Below are positions 7,543-15,863 of a stretch of 38,105 nt of DNA, piece by piece. Made by a program: the position numbers and the translations under genes. Every line of letters starts with the position of its first letter. Position 1 is the first letter of the stretch. Source of the DNA: Bradyrhizobium ivorense. GTDB lineage: Bacteria > Pseudomonadota > Alphaproteobacteria > Rhizobiales > Xanthobacteraceae. The notes under the pieces were generated by a model that saw only the letters and a list, made by a program, of their open reading frames with translations, did not search any database and was not told the origin of the DNA. Location of the stretch: the NCBI RefSeq assembly GCF_900696085.1, contig NZ_CAADFC020000036.1, forward strand, positions 1-38,105. The letters run 5' to 3'.

Positions 7543-8067
7543 ATGGCTGAGCCCGGCGGCAATGGCATTTCCGCGCGGTTGTGGAGGCTCCCTGGGCAGT
7601 TGCTGCTGGCGCTGATCAATGCGACGGCAATACTGGTGATTGTCGCCGCGATTGTTGCGCTTGTCGCAATTGCGCGCATCAACCATTTTGCAGAAAACGT
7701 CGTCGCAACAATGACTGAAGCCGCGCTGTCGAAGGTCGATCTGCCAGCGAAAGACGTGCTGGCGAACCTGCAAAATCTGACGGCGGAAGTCCGCACGCTT
7801 GGCAATACCCTTCGGGAGATCAGGGCAGGAGAACACCCAGCCCTTCAACACAAGATGGTGCAACTGAGGGACGCGCTGACGGACTTGAATGTCAGCGTCG
7901 ATCGGCTCGGAAGCGCCAGATCGATCCTCACTGATCAAGCGATTGAACAATTGGGCCGGACGGTCACCGACGCGCTGGCGAAGCTGAGGGACTGCTCTTC
8001 CAGTGCCGGCCAAATGGCACCTGACCGCACCCTCAGGAACAAGACGGTCGCCTTCAACAAGTCATGA
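7543..8067 (+). CDS. Membrane protein with one TM helix and coiled coil
   Basis: I do not recognise a named family. The 174-residue protein has a short N-terminus, one long hydrophobic helix (about residues 18-48: LLLALINATAILVIVAAIV) and a helical, heptad-like remainder (LANLQNLTAEVRTLGNTLREI and later segments). A single-pass protein with an extended coiled coil on one side of the membrane is likely. The ATG at 7543 is preceded by GGAGG at ideal spacing, so the longer frame from 7495 is rejected. It follows the Tat-protein gene after 103 bases with no terminator that I can see and could be co-transcribed with it. Confidence 0.65.
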   Translation: MAEPGGNGISARLWRLPGQLLLALINATAILVIVAAIVALVAIARINHFAENVVATMTEAALSKVDLPAKDVLANLQNLTAEVRTLGNTLREIRAGEHPALQHKMVQLRDALTDLNVSVDRLGSARSILTDQAIEQLGRTVTDALAKLRDCSSSAGQMAPDRTLRNKTVAFNKS

Positions 8068-8092
8068 AAGAAAATTGACACACCGCCGCTAT

Positions 8093-8189
8093 GGGTCAAA
8101 GGCCGACCACGGCGGGCCGCTGAACCCTAGTCGGCTTCCCACCCAACACCGGACAAAGCTGCTTTTCGAGCAACGGTCGGCTAAGGGCC
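8093..8189 (+). repeat. Dispersed intergenic repeat, copy 1
   Basis: About 97 bases beginning GGGTCAAAGGCCGACCA and ending ACGGTCGGCTAAGGGCC. The same ends and an internal TCGGCTT recur at 11150-11247 in the same orientation. It holds no open frame conserved between the copies. Confidence 0.6.
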
Positions 8190-8372
8190 AGAGCGGCCAT
8201 CCCATCAACCGCAACCATCCGCCCGTGAACCACGGCCCGCGTGAGAGGGTCGGGATGCTTCTCGTTGCGGGCCGCAGTTGCGTCGCTGCCCGTAAGGGCA
8301 TAGCGGCGTCACGTATTGCCCTGAGCTACTCTCGATGCTTGGCGCCAACTCCGACGGGGTCAGACGAACGGG
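8190..8372. other. Intergenic, nothing recognised
   Basis: No gene, clear terminator or known regulatory motif is seen between the repeat copy and the 3' end of the Cache-domain gene. Confidence 0.4.
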
Positions 8373-8894
8373 CTACTTCAAATAACCTACATAGTAGATT
8401 CCAATCACGTTTTTCGAGGAATCCCGTATCGGCTTGTACCCTGTGATGTAGGGTTTGCCGAGGATGTCTACTTCCCCATAGAACGCTTCGCCTTTCCTGA
8501 TGGACTCGATGGCTTTGCCTTTCGGATCCAGAACTGTTCCAATCGCTCGCGAGCCATCATCCTTCTTCACGTTGGTGGCGACGCGGATGTACTCGTCACC
8601 ACTCTTCACGAAGATCGTGGCCGTCCCCTGAGCCTGCTTTACGACGTCATCAACGACCTCGAAATTGTTGTTCATCTTGGTTGAACCAAAATAGATGGCA
8701 GGCGCCGCCTTGCCGCCGACAGCCTCTGTCCCTTCGATCTTAGGCGGACCTAGTTTATTCGTCGTCGACTCCAGGAGCTCCATCGCGGCCTTTACCTTCG
8801 CATCCTGAGCCTGGCCAACGTCCGGCAGAAACATCATGGCCCCGATGAGGCACGCGATTGCCCAGATGCTATTTGCAATTTGCTTGAGGTTCAT
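8373..8894 (-). CDS. Stand-alone periplasmic Cache-domain protein
   Basis: The 173-residue protein has a signal peptide (about residues 1-30, ending GQAQ). The whole of the rest is a single Cache-type sensor domain: GTATIFVKSGDEYIRVATNV, then GTVLDPKGKAIESIRKGEAF, YGEVDILGKPYITGYKPI and a closing IGIYYVGYL. In chemoreceptors and histidine kinases this domain sits between two membrane helices. Here there is no second helix and no cytoplasmic part, so it would be a free periplasmic ligand-binding protein. GGAGGAAGG precedes the ATG. The ligand is unknown. It stands alone, with a repeat on one side and empty sequence on the other. Confidence 0.82.
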   Translation of the reverse strand: MNLKQIANSIWAIACLIGAMMFLPDVGQAQDAKVKAAMELLESTTNKLGPPKIEGTEAVGGKAAPAIYFGSTKMNNNFEVVDDVVKQAQGTATIFVKSGDEYIRVATNVKKDDGSRAIGTVLDPKGKAIESIRKGEAFYGEVDILGKPYITGYKPIRDSSKNVIGIYYVGYLK

Positions 8895-9424
8895 GAGCCT
8901 TCCTCCAAATGAAAAACGCCTGCAACGGTCGTCTCCGTACTTTCGGCGACGACGCGGAAGATCATGTTGCGACGGTTTGGGTTTAACGACACTCGATGAC
9001 CTCGCGCTGATAGGCGCGTGCCGGTACGCGTCTCGACCAAGTCCGGCATGCTCATGGGCCAGGTCCTTGGATCAATCGAATGTACGTCTCTAGATTTTCG
9101 TCAACCAGTACCGCGCGCGGACTATATCCCGCGCGTAGGGCAGCATATCGCTGAATAACGATGCGGCCCACTCCAAATTTGGACAGCACTTCTGCCTGTA
9201 AGAAGGTCGTTCAGCGAGCCGCCTTGGGCTTGGCCTCGGCATCTATGTCGCAGTTGGGTCAAACTCGACGGTTTGGCCCGATCTCAGTAAGGTCCGGTCT
9301 ACATCTCGGAGCGGACCGGTAGGTGGTCGGGCGCATTGGTCGAGATGGGCCACTTGCGGGCTCATGAATGCAAAGGAAAGCCTATTCGGTCACCTCGTCG
9401 GCGCGGCCAAGGAGGGACGCGGGC
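8895..9424. other. 530-base intergenic stretch
   Basis: No convincing gene is seen. A hairpin (CGCGCGG, 8-base loop, CCGCGCG) lies at 9114-9135. A short minus-strand open segment ending AEAKPKAAR before a TGA near 9210 may be the tail of a vanished gene; it is too short to assign. Confidence 0.4.
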
Positions 9425-10762
9425 CTACCTCACCATCGCATCGAAAATCAGCGGCGCCAACTCCGTCTCGATCCGCCCGCGGTGCGACGGTGACTGCATC
9501 ATGCAGAGCACGAACAGATCGTCGTTCGGGTCAACAAAGAAAAAGGTGCCGGCCACGCCATCCCATCCATATACGCTTGGCGGCCACGGCCTCTTCGGCT
9601 GCGGCGATGTGAGCACGGCAACGCCCAATCCGAACCCGGCGTGGACTGCAAGAAAATAGATATTGGCGGGTGCGATGCCGCTCCCGGGACCGATTTGGTC
9701 CGACGTCATCAGGGCCACCGTCTCCGGCTTCAGATAGCGTCGTCCGTCAAGCGTGCCGCCATTCAGGAGCATCTGCAGAAAGCGCGCGTAGTCGCCGATC
9801 GTCCCTACCATCCCGGCGCCACCGGATTCCCAGCGCCTATGCACCATGGGGTCCCGGATTCCGGCGATGGGCGGGTCTATCAGATCATCCAGCAGGAACT
9901 GGGCAACCAGCGGGCGCTTCGCCTCGTCCGCGACAAAAAACGCGGTATGGCTCATGCCAAGGGGATCCAGCAGCCGCTCCTTCTCGAACTGAAACAGCGA
10001 TTGTCCCGAAACCACCTCGATCACTCTCCCGAGCACATCGACGGAATGACTATAGGTCCACGTCGTGCCCGGCTGCTCGGCGAGCGGCAGGTTCGCCAGG
10101 CGCGCAGCGAACTCGGCGTTGTCAAAATCGCCGCCGTAAAGGTCGGCCTGCCGGTAGAGTTTTTGCACAGGGCCGTCGCCGTAAAACCCGTAAGTGATAC
10201 CGGAAGTCTGTCGCATCAGATCGAGTATGGTGATCGGGCGCTTGAGCGGTTCCAGCGCAAACACTGGCTTTCCGGTCTCGTCGGGCTTTTCCACGCCGAC
10301 CTCTACGTCGGCAAAGTCCGGAATGTATTTGGACAGGGGGTCATCGAGCGACAGCTTGCCGTCGTCGACCAGCATCAGCGCGGCAACTGACGTGATCGGC
10401 TTCGACATAGAATAGAACCGAAAGATGGTGTCGTCCGTCATCGGCTCCTTGGTTGCGACGTCGCGCAAGCCGAATTTTTCGTAATTGACGGGCTGTCCAT
10501 GCTGCTGGATCAGCAGGATCGCGCCCGGAATTTTTCCGATCGCAATCTCATGACGTAGATAGTCACCGATCCGCTGAAGGCCCGGTTGCGAAAAGCTTCG
10601 TGCGGCCGGCGTATCTCCAAACGCGGCGTTCAAACTAGCAGCAACGAGCGCGGCGACGAGCGCGAACGCCGCCCATCTTGCCGCCGCCTTGATTTGTTGG
10701 CCGGCTCGCGTCAGACTTTCAAAATGGGTCGAGGTACCGCGTGACGAGGATGTGCTATCCAT
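9425..10762 (-). CDS. Serine hydrolase, class C beta-lactamase/EstB-like fold
   Basis: The 445-residue protein has an N-terminal membrane or signal segment (about residues 28-48), then a penicillin-binding/esterase-type domain. The SxxK motif is S118-M-S-K121 in FRFYSMSKP. The Tyr motif appears as TWTYSHS near residue 235. The late His-Gly motif region reads HAGFGLGV, followed by AGTFFFVDP. This matches beta-lactamase-fold esterases such as EstB better than true AmpC. It is probably periplasmic and acts on small esters or peptides. The ATG at 10762 is preferred to a TTG at 10846. A FixK2-type box lies 130 bases upstream. Confidence 0.85.
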   Translation of the reverse strand: MDSTSSSRGTSTHFESLTRAGQQIKAAARWAAFALVAALVAASLNAAFGDTPAARSFSQPGLQRIGDYLRHEIAIGKIPGAILLIQQHGQPVNYEKFGLRDVATKEPMTDDTIFRFYSMSKPITSVAALMLVDDGKLSLDDPLSKYIPDFADVEVGVEKPDETGKPVFALEPLKRPITILDLMRQTSGITYGFYGDGPVQKLYRQADLYGGDFDNAEFAARLANLPLAEQPGTTWTYSHSVDVLGRVIEVVSGQSLFQFEKERLLDPLGMSHTAFFVADEAKRPLVAQFLLDDLIDPPIAGIRDPMVHRRWESGGAGMVGTIGDYARFLQMLLNGGTLDGRRYLKPETVALMTSDQIGPGSGIAPANIYFLAVHAGFGLGVAVLTSPQPKRPWPPSVYGWDGVAGTFFFVDPNDDLFVLCMMQSPSHRGRIETELAPLIFDAMVR

Positions 10763-10891
10763 GGAAGCCTCGCTACAACGGCCTCTCTGTGTCGAGCCGC
10801 CGTTTTTTTGGTTGCGAACGAGCCTGCTGCCGCTTTTCGCGCTCAACAGCTGAGATCGCTCCGGAAAGGCTCCGAGCTGGGGGCCTCCGGC

Positions 10892-10905
10892 TTGACATAG
10901 ATCAA
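10892..10905 (-). promoter_or_regulatory. FixK2/FNR-type box
   Basis: TTGACATAGATCAA fits TTGA-N6-TCAA and points toward the serine hydrolase gene; a transcript start near 10857 would leave a leader of about 95 bases. Confidence 0.6.
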
Positions 10906-11149
10906 CACAGACCGGCCGCTGCCTGCCCTCCTGATGGTGGCGACTTTGCTACTCTTGCGGTAAAAAAGACGACAAGTTTGGAGCGACGTCGCAGGTTCTC
11001 GTTAGTTTAGAATGATTTACTCTGGTGTGGAAGTAGCCGTCGTGTTGCGGCTATGCAGATGAACCGGTCGAACCTTCTCAGCGCCGCCCTTCGGTTGACT
11101 GCCAAACGTGTTGGTGCTGGCAGTCAGCGCTACCTGCGATGTCCGAGTC

Positions 11150-11247
11150 GGGTCAAAAGCCGACCATGACGCCCCGTCCGACCTTGGTCGGCTTCGCTCC
11201 CAGCAGCCGACATCGCGGTTATTCTAAGAAACGGTCGGATAAGGGCC
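11150..11247 (+). repeat. Dispersed intergenic repeat, copy 2
   Basis: Matches 8093-8189 at both ends (GGGTCAAAAGCCGACCA and ACGGTCGGATAAGGGCC) and at an inner TCGGCTTC. It abuts the apparent outer end of the IS1182 remnant. Confidence 0.6.
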
Positions 11248-12637
11248 CAGGCTGTGTGAGAACCCTTTTGTCAATTGGCAGGGCGGACGCCCGGCATCGG
11301 TTTGGCTGCTCGATTTGGGCTGCCAATGAGCAACCAGAAGGTTCTAGAGGCTGAGGCGTCGGTACAATATCCCTTACGTCCGCATCGCCTTCAGCAGGGT
11401 TGCGCATCCCAGAATCGCTATGACCCGTTTCATATTGTAGGCGAGCACATTCAACGCCATTTCGGTCGCAACCTTGTGTCGTCTTTGCATCAGGAAGTGC
11501 GTCGCCCCCATCCAGGCCTTTATGGTTCCGAACGGATGCTCGGCCGTTTGACGGCGTAAGGTCATCTTGTTGGGGTCTTGGTCGAGCCGCCGCTGAACCT
11601 TCTCCAGCACGGCCTCGTGCTCCCAACGCGCGATGCGCCGCTCGGGGCCAGTGGTGCACTGAGCTTTGAGCGCACAGCTTTGGCAAGCCACCGTCCAGTA
11701 ACGGCGCAGCATCTTACCATCCTCTTCGCCGGTGAAGCGGTAGGTCAGCCGTTCGCCGGCAGGGCAGCGATAGATGTCCTCGGCCGCAACATAGACGAAG
11801 TCCTGCTTGCCAAAACGACCTGCGGCTTTCGCACCTGAGGTCAGCGGTTTCGGCAATGTAACCGTGATGCGGGCTTCTTCACAGGCACGGAGCTCTTCGC
11901 CGTCGTAGTAGCCGCGATCCGCAACGACCTCGAGCGTCTCGGCAACCATCTCGGCACGAGCCTGCCCGGCCATGTTGCCGAGCTGGTGGCGATCGGTGCC
12001 CGCGTTGGTCACATCGTGAGCCACGATAAGATGATGCTGCGTATCAACGGCAATCTGCACGTTGTAGCCAACGATGCCGGTGTCCTTGCCACTTGTCGCC
12101 ATCGAGCGTGCGTCAGGATCGGACAGTGAGATCTGCTTGTCCTCGCTCTTCATCATCTCCGCGTTGATCGCGTTGAGTCGGACGATCTCTTCCTTGAGCT
12201 TCTTGATCTTGCCCTTCAACCGCTCAACCTTTGCCTCCGGCACCGCGTCGCCATGCCGATCGGCGGTTTCAAGCTGCGAGAGATAGCGGGCGATGCTCTC
12301 ATCGATCCGCTCAAAACGCCGCTTCATCTTGGCCTCGGTGAAGTTCTTGTCCCGTGCATTGACAGCCTTGAACTTTGATCCATCGATGGCGACGCTCGCG
12401 GCACCGAACAGCTCAAGCTTGCGGCACAACGCCACGAACTCGCGACAGACCTCACGAATGGCATTGCCGTTGTCCTTGCGGAAGTCCGCGATGGTCTTGA
12501 AGTCCGGCGCCAACTGCCCGGTCAACCAGAGCATCTCGATATTGCGCTGTGCATTCCCGCTCCAGGCGACGGCTCGACGGAATCCGATTGAGATAGCCGT
12601 AGATGTAGAGCTTGAGCATAGTGCTGGGGTGATAGCT
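11248..12637 (-). mobile_element. IS1182-family remnant, 5' truncated
   Basis: The 3' part of an IS1182-type element lies on the minus strand. Its outer end is placed near 11248-11270, just past a GGGTTCTCACACAGCC stretch that looks like an IS end; no matching repeat is found at the other side. The transposase begins in mid-protein at the fusion with encapsulin, so the 5' end of the IS, including its terminal repeat, is missing. This is a remnant created by recombination or deletion, not a simple insertion. Confidence 0.75.
11374..12637 (-). pseudogene. IS1182 transposase, N-terminally truncated and frameshifted
   Basis: Recognisable sequence starts with MLKLYIYGYLNRIPSSRRLE (ATG at 12619), which normally lies some 60 residues into the protein. 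A single extra base at about 12553 (minus strand GAA-T-GCACAG) shifts the frame, after which QRNIEMLWLTGQLAPDFKTI continues to a normal C-terminus. The DDE residues lie in VAIDGSKFKAVN, VADRGYYDG and EHPFGTIKAWMG. The part after the extra base is in frame with the upstream encapsulin fragment, so a 509-codon encapsulin-transposase chimera is open. It is not expected to transpose. Confidence 0.85.
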
Positions 12638-13008
12638 GCGTACCCATCGAAAATCGCACGGTCCTCAGCAAATGCGATTCTGCGGGCAGCATCCTTGACC
12701 GGTGTCCAGTCGGCGTCCAGGGCGCCACGCTCAACATCATCGATCTGCTGACGCGAGAGTTGAAATGGAACGCGCAGTTCGACGAGCGCCTTGACCGCAC
12801 GCTGTTGAGCCGTCATGCCTTCGCCTGGAGCCGGGAGTTGTTTGACATGGCCAGTGCCCACCGCCGAGAAGCCACTCCCCTTAGCTTCGGGGACGTCGAC
12901 CACACGCCGGCCGGCAAAGTGTCGCTTCAGCGTACGGAAAGCTTCCTCCTCGATTTGAGCCCAGGCCGCGTCAGATATGGGAGCGAGTTAGCGGTGGAGA
13001 TTATTCAT
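12622..13008 (-). pseudogene. Encapsulin shell protein, nonsense-mutated and truncated
   Basis: The ATG at 13008 begins MNNLHR, then a TAA stop (12988-12990) sits at codon 7. A Glu codon is expected there in the family (MNNLxRELAPIS). The frame then continues faultlessly: LAPISDAAWAQIEEEA, GRRVVDVPEAKGSGFSAVG, LSRQQIDDVERGALDADW, AFAEDRAIFDGYAAITPA. This is family 1 encapsulin (linocin-type HK97-fold shell), normally about 265 residues. Only about 129 codons remain before the sequence passes into IS1182. The ATG overlaps the DyP stop by 8 bases, showing the original cargo-shell operon. Two independent lesions make it a pseudogene. Confidence 0.9.
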
Positions 13009-13591
13009 GGTTCGCCTTGTTCAAAGATTCAATTCCAAGCGAGCCGTCGTTGACGGGCGGACGTTTACGAGCGGTATCTGGCGAGCTTGTGCCCCGCCGC
13101 TTACCGTCGACCGGCGCTTCCCCGCTGGATGCCGTGGCGCCATCGTCTTCAGGCGAAACGTCGTCAAGAAATGTCGCTGACGGTACGCAGAACAGCGAAC
13201 CCGTAACGGCGCGGCTGACATCCGGCAGCCGGTCGTAGTTGCCGGGCGGCCGACCAACAAACATGTTCTCGAGCATCTGCTCGATCCGGTGAGGCGAGCG
13301 AGCGTAGCCTATGAAATAGGTGCCAAATTCACCCTTGCCGATCTCACCGAAAGGCATGTTGTCGCGCACGATCTCAAGCTGCTCACCGTCTTCGACGATC
13401 ATCGTCAGAAGATTATGTGCATAGGGCGCCTTGGCCGCATCGTCCTGCTCGATGTCCGACAGTTTGTGACGACCGATGATATCTTCCTGCTCCAAGGTGG
13501 ATATCGCATTCCACCGCTGCAGATCGTGTAGATACTTTTGGGTGATGACGTAGCTTCCGCCGGCGAATGCAGGGTCCTCTATTGCGTTGCG
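13001..13591 (-). pseudogene. Encapsulated DyP-type peroxidase, 5' half lost
   Basis: The C-terminal half of a dye-decolorising peroxidase is intact: DPAFAGGSYVITQKYLHDLQ, IGRHKLSDIE, the proximal haem His in APYAHNLLT, the catalytic Arg in VRDNMPFGEIGKGEFGTYF, and PPGNYDRLPDVSRAVTG. A flexible linker follows, ending in DGSLGIESLN (13019-13048), the classic encapsulin cargo-loading peptide. The N-terminal half with the GxxDG motif is absent. Upstream sequence in the same frame back to 13999 does not resemble DyP. Family members are about 350 residues, so nearly half is gone. Confidence 0.9.
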
Positions 13592-14064
13592 CATTCGCCA
13601 ACTCATCTCGACGAGCCGCAGGTGATTTCGCGTCATGTGCCTGTCGAGCTCCGGGAGCAATCGCGCATGGAAAGGGAATGGGCCGAGCCGCAAGGCCGCG
13701 TCGATTCGATGTCGCTGGTGTTGATGCGGTCTCCCACCCGACAAGCACTGCTCAGGCTCGGCTGACACAAGGAGGTCGGGGTCTTGACGGAGCTCGAGAT
13801 TGCACTGGCGCGCGTATCCTAGCACAATCGAGCGCATGAACCTCAGGCTGAAAGAGAAGCGGCCAAACCGCCAAGGCTCAACGGTCCGCCACGGCAGGAT
13901 CGCGTTGAAGTTCGCCGAAACCTGCGGGCGCGAGCGAGCCGGCCAATCCCGGATCGCGGATCCGATTTCCGACACTGATCCGTTGTCGCGCGCCCACATT
14001 CACGCACTTGCATAAATGGCCATGCCATTGAATATTCGTTGCGCGATTTGCAACGATCAGGACC
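13592..14064. other. Unassigned stretch between DyP remnant and LysR gene
   Basis: The minus-strand frame of the DyP remnant stays open through here (back to 13999) and contains HMTRNHLRLVEMSWRMRN, which looks protein-like but which I cannot place. It may be fused foreign sequence marking the deletion that removed the DyP N-terminus. The last 60 bases must hold the LysR promoter. Confidence 0.4.
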
Positions 14065-14991
14065 ATGCCGATGAATGCGAAGCTGGAGCCGCGCCGACTG
14101 CACTATTTCATGGAGGTGCTCAATAGCGGCTCCGTGCGCGGCGCCGCCGGCGCGCTCGGCATGGACGCCTCTGCGGTCAGCCGGGCGCTCGGCCTGCTCG
14201 AGAAGGAATGTGGCGCGCGCCTGCTTGAACGACGGGGCCGCGGCGTAGCGCCGACCGACGCCGGCCAATTGCTGGCCGCCTACCTGCAGCGCCAGCAGGG
14301 CGAACGACAGGCGCTGCTGGCGCAGATGGACAGTATCCGCAAAGTCGAGTCGGGTCATATCGATCTCGTGACGGGCGAAGGTTATGTCGACTGGCTGGCC
14401 AAGAGCAGCCTGTGCCGCTTCATGCAAACCCACCCGAAGATCACGATCAGCCTCGACATCGGCAGTACCGACGAGATCGTCCAGCAGGTCGTGGGAGAAC
14501 CCGCGCATATCGGCGTCCTGTTCAATCCGCCTCGCGACGATCGGCTGCGCTCGCATCATTCGCAGCCGCACCCGATCAAGGCCGTGGTGCCACGCGGGCA
14601 CCCGCTGACCCAGCTCGGCCGGCCGCTTAGGCTCGCCGACCTCGCGCCCTACCCGGGCGCCGCGATGCATCCGAATTTCGGCCTGCGCCAGCATGTCCAG
14701 GCCGCCGAGATCAGCGAAGGCGTCCGCCTCAATTTCGCGTTCACGACCGCCTCGTTCGATGCGCTCGCCCATTACGTGACCGCCGGACTTGGCTATGCGC
14801 TGGCGTCGCGCCTTGCGATGACGGAGGCTGATGCCTCCAGGGTGGTGGCGCTCCCGATGAAGAACGCGCTGCTGCATCGTGGCCGCACCCACGTGGTCTC
14901 CCGTCAGGGACGCACGCTGCCGCCCGCTGCGATGCAGCTGCTGCGGATGATGGTTGGGGAGATGCGGTCGCCGGGAAGCGCTGCGCGGTAG
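14065..14991 (+). CDS. LysR-family transcriptional regulator
   Basis: The 308-residue protein has an N-terminal winged HTH (RRLHYFMEVLNSGSVRGAAG, SAVSRALGLLEKECGARLLE, residues about 9-65). A linker helix and a two-lobed effector domain follow (GEGYVDWLAKSSLCRF, ITISLDIGSTDEIVQQVV, TAGLGYALASRLA). The domain opens with GxGYVDW rather than the usual form and is typical of the subgroup that controls small-molecule catabolism. The effector is not predictable. The start at 14065 has CAGGA upstream; ATG at 14071 is an alternative. It converges on the minus-strand hydrolase at 15018. Confidence 0.92.
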   Translation: MPMNAKLEPRRLHYFMEVLNSGSVRGAAGALGMDASAVSRALGLLEKECGARLLERRGRGVAPTDAGQLLAAYLQRQQGERQALLAQMDSIRKVESGHIDLVTGEGYVDWLAKSSLCRFMQTHPKITISLDIGSTDEIVQQVVGEPAHIGVLFNPPRDDRLRSHHSQPHPIKAVVPRGHPLTQLGRPLRLADLAPYPGAAMHPNFGLRQHVQAAEISEGVRLNFAFTTASFDALAHYVTAGLGYALASRLAMTEADASRVVALPMKNALLHRGRTHVVSRQGRTLPPAAMQLLRMMVGEMRSPGSAAR

Positions 14992-15017
14992 CCTCAGGCA
15001 GCTGCGCCTTTGCGATC

Positions 15018-15794
15018 TCAATCGCGGCGCGTCGCTGTCGGAAACCAGATTGCGACCTGCGGAGGCGCACGAAACGGCTTCCAGGTTCCCGCCGGCTGGG
15101 CGAGGCGATCGGCAATCACCCACAGCGCGGGCGCATGAAAGCCAAGCCCCAAATGCGTCGTGTTCACTTCGACATTTTCGCGCTCCCCACCCTCCTGCTC
15201 CAGGCAGGCGCGCCACGCCACCACGCCATCGGCGCGGGTATAGATCGATGTCGACGGCACGGGAATCGGTTGCGCGAGGCGACTGATCCGCTCGGCCGTC
15301 GGCGGCTGGTATTTCTGGCCGGTCAGAAGCCGCCAGATCGCGCGGACATTGCTCGCCCCCGGCGCCGCGAAAGGACTGCCGAGCGTGATGACCATCCGCA
15401 CCGCCGCGGGGATTTGCCGGGCAACCTCGCGCGCAATGATGCCGCCGCGGCTCCAGCCGACCAGGCTGACCTTCGAGCCGCCCTGCTTTTCGAGTTCGAG
15501 GACTCGCGCCACCACGGCGGCAAGGTCGGCGTCCGGCGCGCGCACATTGCGGCCGCGGCCCCATCCATGAACCTGATAGCCGAGGAACTCGAGGAATGAG
15601 CGGATGGCCAAGGTCGACCGGTCATCGGCGCCCAACCCGGGCAGAACCATCACCGGATGGCGTTGCCCCCGCGGGGCGGTCGCCAGAAGCGGCGCCGCCA
15701 CGGCAAGCAGCGCCGGGATGTCGAGAAAGCCGCGCCCTTCCGCGGCAAGCAGCGCGAGCGAGGGTGGTTCGACGGTCTGCTCGTTACGTCCCAT
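15018..15794 (-). CDS. Alpha/beta hydrolase (GWSRGG)
   Basis: The 258-residue protein is a PGAP1/lipase-like alpha/beta hydrolase. It shows HPVMVLPGLGADD (oxyanion region), then GWGRGRNVRAPDADL, the nucleophile elbow VGWSRGGIIAREVARQ, TLGSPFAAP, and late Asp and His candidates in TRADGVVAW and THLGLGFH. It is paralogous along its whole length to the protein at 23810-24619. Likely substrates are lipid or polyester esters, judging from the neighbouring genes. It is the last gene of the adk-orf-SDR-hydrolase run. The start at 15794 fits the paralog; the longer frame to 15857 lacks support. Confidence 0.85.
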   Translation of the reverse strand: MGRNEQTVEPPSLALLAAEGRGFLDIPALLAVAAPLLATAPRGQRHPVMVLPGLGADDRSTLAIRSFLEFLGYQVHGWGRGRNVRAPDADLAAVVARVLELEKQGGSKVSLVGWSRGGIIAREVARQIPAAVRMVITLGSPFAAPGASNVRAIWRLLTGQKYQPPTAERISRLAQPIPVPSTSIYTRADGVVAWRACLEQEGGERENVEVNTTHLGLGFHAPALWVIADRLAQPAGTWKPFRAPPQVAIWFPTATRRD

Positions 15795-15863
15795 GAGTAG
15801 CGTCCGTTGTTGATGGTCAAGAATGGCCCGTGCAGCCGTGCATTGTCCGACGAGCACGAGACG

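Noticed and set aside
9250..9300. Possible third copy of the 97-bp intergenic repeat
   Set aside because: Only GGGTCAAA and scattered bases agree; the conserved end blocks are missing.
13843..15564. 573-codon minus-strand open frame
   Set aside because: It spans the antisense of the LysR gene and part of the hydrolase in another frame. The composition is unlike a protein and both true genes are well supported.
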